In this document: positions 55,792-64,000 of the stretch, piece by piece
Numbering within the stretch: the first letter of the stretch is position 1
Layout: each line of letters opens with the position of its first letter
Source: Chlorokybus atmophyticus
Lineage: Eukaryota; Streptophyta; Chlorokybophyceae; Chlorokybales; Chlorokybaceae
DNA length: 64,000 nucleotides
NCBI GenBank assembly: GCA_009103225.1
Contig: RHPI01000277.1
Location: 123,785-187,784, forward strand
Reading direction: 5' to 3'
The notes under the pieces: generated by a model
Told to the model about the DNA's origin: nothing
Seen by the model: the letters and a program-made list of their open reading frames with translations, nothing else
Database searches by the model: none
Position numbers and translations under genes: made by a program

Positions 55792-56976
55792 TCAAAATCG
55801 CCGTGCAACAACTTCCGTCATGAAGTTGCTATTTGCTCCACTATAAATCATCAACTTGCACTCTCTCCATCTTCCTCCACCGTCTCGAATGCGTGCTCGG
55901 ACTCCTAAGTACTTTCGTGCTTCTTCACTAGCATAACTTACCACCGTTGGAGTATACATTGGTACCATGCCTCCGTGGCCATGAGTCTTCTCGCTTAAGC
56001 AACGTGTTGGACAGTCCGGGCATGCCTGAGGCTTCCCATCCTCAGTAGTAGCCTCTGCACCTACTGAGGGCAATCGTTTCCCTGCCGCACGCCTTTTTGC
56101 TCCATCACGTTCACGCTGTTGCGACGTATGTCTCGACCAGGCGCATCTCCTCGCGCTCTCCTTGGACAGTTGAAGGCTTTATATTCGGTAGAGTCACACA
56201 CGTAACACTTACGCACAGCACCAGCTAAACGCCGCTCAGTAGACCTTCTCATACCCTTGCGCGCATTGATCGCACCCACCTCCATTGGTGTAGGTCTCGA
56301 GCTAGCCCCATGCTCATATGTGGGTGTAAAAGCCAACTCTCTGCCCCTCCAAGCACGCGCTCCGGTACCAGCTGTGACGGTGCTCGTGCCTTGTCACATG
56401 TGGGTTGGTCCAATCAACAACCCTCTCACTAAGACACGCTATTTACACCAGAACCTTGCCCCCTCTGCCAAGCACATGCAAAGCCTTCTCGTGCCTGGTT
56501 GCTTGGCCCGCGTTGACGGTCACGCCTCCAATCAAAGTTTGATGTTGTTGTCTTGAAATACAACGCATCCAGGCGCTTCGCAATGTGTATCGCCTCTGCT
56601 AGCGTTTTGGGTCACGGAGCTCCACTTCCTTACGACAATAAAGCTTTAAACCACAGGTGTACCTGTCCAGCTGCTCCTCCTCGGTCATGTTGGGAATGGA
56701 CATCACCAAACGCTGCAACGCAGCTGTGTACGCCATCACCGACTTGGTTTGCGTAAACGTTGCAAGTTGATCGCGCGCGGCCTTCACGCTTTCCACGGGA
56801 ACAAATTGATGCCTGACCTCTGCTGTCAACTCTTGTAGACAATAGCGCCGCCAATCCACTTGTAACACGTGTACACCGATGCCTCCACCATACAAGCGCA
56901 GTCCTTCAAGCAACGTTGCCGCCACCTCTACATGTAGATGCGCGGGCACCTCCGTAAGCTTCAGCCAAGAAGGCAT
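55792..56976 (-). pseudogene. Gag and protease of element 1, split by an LTR fragment
   Basis: The capsid-like gag domain lies at 56976-56599 (EVAATLLEGLRLYGGG, YTAALQRLVMSIPNMTEEEQ). A zinc-knuckle-like segment lies at 56235-56170 (CYVCDSTEYKAFNCP, lacking the usual His). The protease core lies at 56073-55792, with MIYSGANSNFM where the aspartic protease motif should read DSGA or DTGA, so the catalytic Asp is Tyr. Between gag and the zinc knuckle, 56371 to about 56480 repeats the LTR edge. Confidence 0.82.
56371..56480 (-). repeat. LTR-end fragment nested inside gag
   Basis: About 110 bp beginning TGTGACGGTGCTCGTGCC. It matches the corresponding edge of both LTRs (51715 and 57295) and is preceded by CGGTACCAGC, similar to the primer-binding-site edge. 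Confidence 0.85.
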
Positions 56977-57294
56977 TTTAAAGCCCCATTCATTTACTGC
57001 ATCTCCATCTCATTGAGCCCTGAATAGCTTTGGCTTTGGCACCTTTACATGCACGCGCGAGCTCGACACCATGGGAACTTGTGCATGCGCCATCGCACGC
57101 TCGTACGCCTTTGTGCTTGTGCAGCCGCTTGCATGTAATAAAGCTCTTCTCGCAGTGCTAGGATTGCACCTTAAAGCTTCTTCACACGGACATCCTCCAT
57201 CTCCACCAATACACTACACTCCGCTCTTAAAGTAAAAGTGTAAACGCTCACACTTCCTCTCTCTCACCTTAGTAAACCGAGCTCTGATACGAGT

Positions 57295-57950
57295 TGTGAC
57301 GGTGCTCGTGCCTTGTCATTTGTTAGTTGGTCCAATCAACAACCCTCTCACCAAAACACGGTATTCACACCGGAACCTTGCCCCCTCTGTCAAGCACACA
57401 CGCGCGCCACTCGTACGCGCCACGCGCATGCGCTCGAAGCTACACACCGACTTGTGTAGCGCCTTGAATCCTCTTACAAGCAAGCACACACCAGTGGACA
57501 CACGCTAGCAACCCCTGCTAACCACCACCAGGCTTGCACACAAGAAACTAGGGAGCTAAAGGTTGTATTGCACAAAGTAAAATGTCCTTTTTATACCTAC
57601 CAGTCTGCACATGCTACTATCCAGATGTTTCTCGAGCTAGACGAAACCAAAAGCTAAGACATTCTTGTAGAATTTTGTAGTACACTTTTAGACCTTTCAT
57701 AAGGAACTCCTCAAAAGATGCCCATTTGGCAAAGTTATACTTTTGGCGCCAGGCCCTTTCAGAAATCTGGTTGAGTACTTCTCCACTGGCCCTCCGTTTT
57801 TTGGCGTCTTTTAGACTGATCCTAGGGCTGGTCGATATCTGCGGCACACTCACAACTCACCGACATCCGCCACAAGTCATGAAAACATGTCACTTGACAA
57901 ATACGGCCAAAAAGGTCATGAAATCATAAAATTTGACATTGACTACTACA
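57295..57950 (-). repeat. 5' LTR of element 1
   Basis: 656 bp. It differs from the 3' LTR by scattered substitutions and a few small indels. Confidence 0.92.
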
Positions 57951-58195
57951 CTTGGGGTGGAGGTTAAGGTTAAGGTCGAAGTTAAGATTGAGATTGAGGT
58001 TGATGCTGAAGAAGGAACTTGAATTTGGATAGAGTGAGGATGAAGGTGGGTTGAGATTGATGTTAAGGTCGTGAGGTTGAGCTGAGGGTTGCGGTTGGCT
58101 CAACTTGGAGTTGGGGTTGAAAATTGAGGTTAGGGTTGGGGTTGAATTGAAAGTTGGGGCTAAGGTTATGGTTGAAGGTCGAAGTTTCAATTCAC
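57951..58195. repeat. Telomere-like degenerate GGTTAAG/GGTTGAG repeat (G-rich on +)
   Basis: A run of imperfect 6- to 8-base units: GGTTAAGG, GATTGAG, GGTTGGG, GGTTAGGG. It lies between the two retroelements, in the opposite orientation to the array at 60164-60870. Confidence 0.85.
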
Positions 58196-58274
58196 ATTAG
58201 CATTGTGCGTGTTTGAATTCGCCTCATATAATATATGAAGATACTACGCGCACGTATTGCGGAGTTGACGTGTA

Positions 58275-60163
58275 TGTAACAGTCGACGTCATATTTTATG
58301 ATTTTATGGCCTTCTATGCCTTATTTGTCAAGGATCATGTTTTCATAACTTGCGGCGGATGTCGGTGATTGTGAGTCTGCCGTAAATATCAACCGGCTTA
58401 TGGATCGGTCTAGGAAACGCCAGAAAACGGAGGGCCTGTCGAGAAGGACTCGACCAGATTTCTGGAAGGGCCTGGCGCTAAATAGTATAAATTTAGCCAT
58501 ATGGGCATCTTTTAAGAAGCTCCATGACGCGAGGATTGCACTGCACCGGAGGCAGCACGATTGTTTTTAAAGCATGACTTTCGCTCGCATGGCTTACTGA
58601 AGAGCATCGTAACGGATCGCGACCCAAGATTCACAAGTAAGTTTGGGGAGGCGCTGCACAGTGCGTTAGGCACTACATTAAAGTTCAGCACGTTATTCCA
58701 TCCGCAAACGGATGGCCAAACGGAGCGCGCAAATTGCGCGATTGAAGACATGCTGCGATGCTACGTGAACGCACGACAAGTTAATTGGGCGGAATTACTG
58801 AAAATGGCGAAATTCGCAACACCTACAAGAATGCAATGCACCGACGTTACCCCCTTCCTAATGAATTACGGTCAGCATCATTGACGCCATTGCCACAGCA
58901 TTGGTACCACACATAGATGTGCATGTCGAAGCAGCGGGTGACTTCTTGAAGACATGTGCTGACATCACCAAAGCGGCTAGAGAAGCTTTGTTAATGGCGC
59001 AAAATAGGTTGAAGCAGTACGCAGACGCACATTGCCGGCACATTACATTTGATAACGTGACATGGTGTAACTTGGTATTGCTTTCTGCAAAGAACTTGCA
59101 GGTACATGGTGCAAGTTAAGTGAACGCTGGCTTGGACCATTTAAAGTCATCAAGGTGATCTCGGACGTCGCGTACAAGTTGCAACTACCTGAGACTATGC
59201 ACATCCACGCTGTCTTTCATATATCCATGCTGAAACCATATCGAGGAGAACCACCATTGCGTCCACCTGAGTTGGCTACAGAAAATCATGTGGAATATGA
59301 CGTGGAGGACATTGTGGGGGAGAAACTGGTGCGAAACGTGCGCAAATACTTAATGAAGTGGAAGGGCTACCCTATGCATGAGGCCACTTGGAACCGGAGG
59401 AGCACCTGGCGAATGCACAACAAGTTTGCAAGCGTACCTGCAACGACGATAAGGACAACCTCGCGAGCTTCGAGGTCAAAGCTCACCTAGGGGGGGAGGA
59501 GTGTAACAGTCGACGTCAAATATCATGATTTCATGACCTTTTAGGCCTTATTTGTCAAGTAACATGTTTTCACGACTTGTGGCGGATGTCGGTGAGTTGT
59601 GAGTCTGCTGCAGATATCGGCTGGCCCCAGAACCGGTCTAGAAGACGCCAGAAAACGGAAGGCCAGTCGAGAAGTGCTCAACCAGATTTCTGGGCCTGGC
59701 GCCAAATAGTAATAACTTTGCTAAATGGGCAGTATTTTGAGGAGTTCCTTGGTGCGTAGGAAAGGTCTAAAGGTGTACTACAAGGTTCTACAAGAATATC
59801 TTAGCTTCTGATTCCATTTAGCTCGAGCAACGTCTGGACAGTAGCATGTGCAGAGTGGTAGGTACAAAAAGAACATTTCACTTTGTGCAATACAACCTTT
59901 AGCTCCCTAGTTTGTGTGCAAGCCTGGTGGTGGTTAGCAGGGGTTGCTAGCGCGTGTCCACTAGCGTGTGCTTGCTTGTGCGACGATCCAAGGCGCTACG
60001 CAATTCGGTGTGTAGCTTCGAGCGCATGCGCGTGCGTACGCGAGTGGCGGGGCGCGCGTGTGTGCTTGGCAGAGGGGGCAAGGTTCCGGTGTGAATACCG
60101 TATTTGGTGAGAAGGATGTTGACTGGACTAACTCACATGTGTCAAGGCACGAGCACCGTCACA
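58275..60163 (+). mobile_element. Second chromovirus copy, internally deleted
   Basis: A partial left LTR begins TGTAACAGTCGACG at 58275 and runs to about 58525. It is joined directly to the middle of integrase (FLKHDFRSHGL at 58561 on). The right LTR is complete (59502-60163, 662 bp) and preceded by a purine tract. Gag, protease, reverse transcriptase and RNase H are missing. The integrase segment keeps VTDRDPRFTSKFGEAL and FHPQTDGQTERANCAIEDML, and the chromodomain YLMKWKGYPMHEATW is present. No target duplication is seen. Opposite orientation to element 1. Confidence 0.9.
58561..59490 (+). pseudogene. Integrase and chromodomain remnant of element 2
   Basis: Three reading frames in succession (58561-58884, 58901-59119 and 59155-59490), each a shifted piece of one integrase/chromodomain protein. 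The core has the second Asp (VTDRDPRF) and the Glu region (QTERANCAIEDML). The chromodomain loses frame at TGGAACCGG, at the same base as in element 1. Confidence 0.85.
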
Positions 60164-60870
60164 CCAACCTTAAACCGAATATCACCCTCATCGACAGACA
60201 CTTAACAACAACCTCAACCCACCCTTACCCTCGCTCCAGCGTAACTTAGATCTCTAGCCCTAACCCTAACCCCAATCCTATTTAAATTCAACTCAAAACA
60301 CTTTAATAAGCACGCTCATTGTTTCATCCCAACGTAAATCTTAACCCCAAACTCAACTTCTACCTCAACTTCAAAACCAACCCTTACTGAGGTGGCACCC
60401 TCATTGCCAGAATTAAAGTTAACATTAACATCAACCCATCCTTAACCTCACTCTAATAAAACCCATTATAAACATAAAACACCTTGGTAAGCATGCTCAA
60501 TGTTTCAACCCAACCCGAATCTCAACCCTAAACGCAACTACAACCTCAACCTCCAACCCAACCCTTTTTGAGGTGGCAACCTCATTATCAAAAAATAAAC
60601 ATTAACCTCAACCCACCCTCGACCTCGCACCATCCAAACCCAAAATAAACATAAAACACCTCAATAAGCACGTTCAATATTTAATCCCAACCTTAATGTC
60701 AACCTCAGACTTAAGCTTCAACCTCAGCCTTAACCTTAACCCTCACCCCAACCTCAAACCCAACCCTCACCCTCACCCTCAATAGCATCATCGTCCTTAC
60801 ACTCTTTCTAACCATTAAATTGAACTTTGTTTCAATCCTCACGTAACCTTAACCTTAACCTAAATCTGTG
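60164..60870. repeat. CCCTAACC/AACCTCAACC satellite, about 180-bp higher-order period
   Basis: C-rich imperfect telomere-like units. A marker block (AATAAGCACGCTCATTGTTT and variants) recurs at about 60305, 60487 and 60663, giving periods of 182 and 176 bp. A true CCCTAACCCTAACCC stretch lies near 60258-60275. Confidence 0.85.
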
Positions 60871-61495
60871 ACGACATGCAGTCATGTGCAACATAATGCA
60901 CTTAGAATCATGTGTCTGCACAACACTATTATGATTCGTTACTACAATGCACGCATTTATTAAACCCTTAACTGTGCATATAAGAGGCGGGTCAGGATTA
61001 GCTATTTAATGATGACGGATGCAATCTATAATGCATGTGAGCAATGCCTACCGGCAAAAAGAACCGAACGCGTGATAATACATTAACGGAATTAAAAAGT
61101 ATCATAACATCTACGGGTCATTAGGATAGTTTGCTGCATGCTTGACCACTTTACGCATTATAGCTTGTAGCAATTATAATTGTAGCTATCACAACATGTA
61201 TGTGCCACATGCATTGGCATCTGGGCATGCTGTAGTTAACTTGGTGTGAACTTCCATGAACTCGCACAAAAGAAAGCTTTGAGAAAAAGGATATATTTTT
61301 AAGCTATTTGTATACGTAGTGATAATCTAACAATGAACGCATTGTGATTGTACCTCAAGTTGAAAGCAGCCTCTCGTCATCTATGCGGTTGAATATTTAA
61401 AGTAGCCCGGCCGGCTACCGCTTTCTTGCTTTAAAACCGTACATGGACCTATTTGCACGTATGATATCGTAATATTGTCACATGATAACATTGTT

Positions 61496-61554
61496 GCCTT
61501 AACCACTAAGCCATTGTAGCTAAAGTTGCCGCCATAAGGGGAGCCACACATGTC
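61496..61554 (-). repeat. Dispersed repeat with tRNA-like A box, copy B
   Basis: On - it reads GGCTCCCCTTATGGCGGC, then TGGCTTAGTGGTTAAGGC, close to copy A at 35482-35538. Flanking sequence also shares CATATAT and TTGAGCAC blocks with the copy A flank. Confidence 0.55.
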
Positions 61555-62346
61555 TCATATATGCCCCATCCCATATATGTTACACACAACTACATACAAA
61601 TGGTCGTGCTCAAAAACATAAGCAATCGTTATACATCGCCAACATTGTTGTATACATATGTACAACAATTTATAGTGCATCATATGATGCGTCCCTGTTT
61701 AGACCAATGTAGCGTCACCGTTCCTATGCTACAGCTTCTTACTTTCTCCCTTCTTTTCGATATGGCTTCTTTCCCCCTTCACCCCTGTCTGTTCTCTTCA
61801 TATTTGCATCCAGCCTTCATGATGGTTGGCAAACATTGCTAAAGCTTAGTATGGCGTGTGAAGCACAATATTGAGTTGTCACATGTGGTGAAAGAGAACT
61901 TGTCGTCAGCTGCCAGTTGGGCTGAGAGATTATCGGATGAGGTCACCTTTACAGCTAGCTTGTGTGGCTAAATGACTTAATGATGCTTAGGGTGCGTAAT
62001 ACAATGAATCATGCAATGATTAAAAAGCAGCGAAAACGGGTACATAAGATTAAATGTTGATAGCAGTATTTAACAAAATCCGGGGAGTCATGGTGCCCAC
62101 TATTGCGAGGCAGTTGCATTATGTGATGATTACGATTGTGTCTACACCGTAAACTTTACGGCGTGTAGGAAACCGTGGGCGACATGGTCGTCGGTAACTT
62201 CATATATGCGCTTTTTCAACTTGCATGCGATCGTGCTATCGTTGTTACGATTGCTACAAGCCTTCCCCTTAATCTTACTTAGCTTAATCAATTGTGTTCC
62301 CACAATATTCTCGCATATCATGCTTTGTTGACCATGTACATTGATT

Positions 62347-62391
62347 GAGCGTCTTTAGCAAGATAGGTAACTTATCTTGCTAAGGACGCTC
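62347..62391. repeat. Long inverted repeat, about 20-bp arms, one mismatch
   Basis: GAGCGTCTTTAGCAAGATA pairs with TATCTTGCTAAGGACGCTC across a short GGTAACT-type loop. Confidence 0.85.
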
Positions 62392-62809
62392 ACCACCAAG
62401 TCTGAATGTGTTTCAGGACTTGAAAGCACCCTTAAGTAGGGTGCTGAGGAGGTTATATGTACTTGTGAGTTGCGGCTTCTCTACTCTCTCTTCCTGTCTC
62501 ATTACCCAAAGTTACTCATCCCTTTCCACTCGCAGATTATGCAATTCCTACTTGTTGTGAGTGTATTTGTTTATATACATTTTGAGTGTGCATGCAAAGC
62601 TTATTGTCACCTCTGCCTTTAAGTCTTGCTGACATTTGAATTTTATGTGCTATACCAGCCTTACTTCCTCACCCTTGGCAAATACATTGTGAGTGCAAAG
62701 GCCAAGGAGCTCAAAACGGAGCCCACGTTGACTTTGGTAGAAGCGGCACTGTCTAAGCAAGCCATCCAATTATGTAGTATATATCGACATTGAAGTTACA
62801 TGTGCCCTA

Positions 62810-62849
62810 ATTACCTTCCGAGGCACCTCGAGGTGCCTCGGAAGGTAAT
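62810..62849. repeat. Perfect 40-bp palindrome
   Basis: Arm ATTACCTTCCGAGGCACCTC and its exact complement, no spacer. It is followed at 62850 by AGGTTCAATGCC, which resembles a Pol III B box. Confidence 0.95.
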
Positions 62850-63432
62850 AGGTTCAATGCCTCCAAGAGCGGTCGCAAGGCCCAAAGAGCTCTTTGGGGC
62901 CTTAAGACACCTTTCGGCCTTTATGGACCTGGAATCAGCGAAATATAGCCCAGAAGCGTGCCACCGTTGCACAATGACCAACGTGACATTAACAAACAAG
63001 GTGCATGCGTATGCATACCAACTTGGTTAAACTTAGCGAGCAGATAATGCATTAATACGCAATTTGCAACATGCACATATGCACCTGGCGTCATTGGTTA
63101 TATGCTTGATGTGAGCAGGTATCGCACAAGTGGACGTAGCCGGGCAAGTGGCATACTATAGCTACCTTAGCATTTTAGGGGTTTGGAGAATCGCGATTGC
63201 GTTTTACTCGCACAATATGCACTTAACGCGTGCTTTGTTGGTATGTCTGAGTGCTAGCAACAAGCTTGTAAATGTTATACACCCCATTGTGTGTCGAACC
63301 GCCATGGCACTTACCCAATGCGGAAAGGAAACAAGGAGCGACATCATCACATGAAATACAATGACGGTCATCAAGCATAAAGCAAACCACTCAAACATTA
63401 ACATGTGTAACATAAGGTTATGTTTGAATCCC

Positions 63433-63771
63433 TCCCCCCCCCCCCCNNNNNNNNNNNNNNNNNNNNNNNNNNNNNNNNNNNNNNNNNNNNNNNNNNNNNN
63501 NNNNNNNNNNNNNNNNNNNNNNNNNNNNNNNNNNNNNNNNNNNNNNNNNNNNNNNNNNNNNNNNNNNNNNNNNNNNNNNNNNNNNNNNNNNNNNNNNNNN
63601 NNNNNNNNNNNNNNNNNNNNNNNNNNNNNNNNNNNNNNNNNNNNNNNNNNNNNNNNNNNNNNNNNNNNNNNNNNNNNNNNNNNNNNNNNNNNNNNNNNNN
63701 NNNNNNNNNNNNNNNNNNNNNNNNNNNNNNNNNNNNNNNNNNNNNNNNNNNNNNNNNNNNNNNNNNNNNNN
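63433..63771. other. Poly-C run and assembly gap (Ns 63447-63771)
   Basis: 14 C followed by 325 Ns. Confidence 0.98.
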
Positions 63772-64000
63772 CGGGGACAAGCTCTTTATAGACATTTTGT
63801 AGCATAAGCAACAACAGTAAAGCCTTGCCGGTCAGGTTCATTATTCAATTCGGTGCCGATGGGCACCTCGTAATGAGGCCTGTTGCGCACGCGCAAAAAG
63901 TATGTGCTCAATTGCGTGCTGACATAGCTCCCCTACGTAGACAAGGACAGAACATGACCAACACCAGAAATAAACGCAGTCGGCAATTGATCATTATGTC

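Larger units (their letters stand above)
51715..57950 (-). mobile_element. Ty3/gypsy chromovirus-type LTR retrotransposon, full length, decayed
   Basis: About 6.2 kb on -. The 3' LTR is 51715-52374 and the 5' LTR 57295-57950. Both are bounded by TG..CA (TGTAACAG or close at the 5' end, CACCGTCACA at the 3' end). Next to the 3' LTR is a purine tract on - (CTAGGGGGGAGGAG). Next to the 5' LTR is a primer-binding site close to the initiator-Met type (TCGTATCAGAGC). In element order there is gag with a zinc knuckle, protease, reverse transcriptase, RNase H, integrase and chromodomain, so integrase lies after RNase H as in Ty3/gypsy. Many frameshifts and stops interrupt it. No clear 5-bp target duplication is seen outside the LTRs. 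Confidence 0.93.
60871..64000. other. Gene-poor, AT-richer region
   Basis: No recognisable gene. It contains a tRNA-like dispersed repeat on - (61496-61554), a hairpin (62347-62391), a perfect palindrome (62810-62849) and a 325-bp gap (63447-63771) preceded by poly-C. Confidence 0.65.

Noticed and set aside
60250-60280. True chromosome end (telomere)
   Set aside because: Only a few exact CCCTAACC units inside degenerate satellite, with more than 3 kb of other DNA beyond it.

Overview
The window is eukaryotic nuclear DNA, most likely from a green alga (chlorophyte or early streptophyte lineage). The evidence is: spliceosomal introns in nearly every gene; a protein with a plastid transit peptide plus a twin-arginine thylakoid-lumen signal (DUF2358-like); a plant-type phospholipid:diacylglycerol acyltransferase (PDAT); an ER-targeted plant-type (S)-ureidoglycine aminohydrolase; a plant-like mitochondrial bL17; and chromodomain Ty3/gypsy elements. 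No species can be named from the sequence. Most introns are filled with alternating TG/CA/CG low-complexity DNA.

Layout. 1-7.9 kb: no recognisable gene, with a 537-bp (GA)n array. 7.9-32.1 kb: a compact gene block of eight genes in strict alternation of strand: TPR-like protein (-), mitochondrial ribosomal protein bL17 (+), PDAT (-), ureidoglycine aminohydrolase (+), a small coiled-coil/acidic protein (-), a lumenal DUF2358-like protein (+), mitochondrial Hsp70 (-), V-ATPase subunit E (+). The exon structures were rebuilt by hand and reading phases agree at almost every junction. 32.1-38.6 kb: AT-richer, gene-poor. 38.6-49.4 kb: gene remnants, including a pyruvoyl-dependent arginine decarboxylase relic that has lost its pyruvoyl-forming serine, a kinesin relic with a broken P-loop and switch II and a 5'-truncated LINE inserted at its 5' end, and one intact unknown gene (-). 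49.4-51.7 kb: non-coding, with a minisatellite and an (AT)n palindrome. 51.7-60.2 kb: one full-length but decayed Ty3/gypsy chromovirus (-) and a second, internally deleted copy (+). These are separated and flanked by telomere-like GGTTAGG/CCTAACC-type satellite. 60.9-64 kb: gene-poor, with a perfect 40-bp palindrome and a large gap.

Functions in the gene block are housekeeping or metabolic: lipid (PDAT), purine-nitrogen recovery (ureide step), mitochondrial translation and protein folding, vacuolar acidification and thylakoid lumen. I see no operon-like functional grouping. The shared feature is paired divergent promoters, two of which carry the same GGCCTGG-type repeat.

The most unusual observations are: a ~560-bp pure (CT)n tract that is the polypyrimidine tract of a real intron; repeated use of GC-AG introns; the eight-gene strand alternation; the arginine decarboxylase relic; long perfect palindromes (40, 60 and 64 bp); and a ~180-bp satellite built from decayed telomere-like units. 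I did not find a convincing undescribed multi-gene system. Sequence quality is uneven: three N runs, plus five single Ns mostly inside or next to GA, C or CT arrays. Some frameshifts could therefore be errors.
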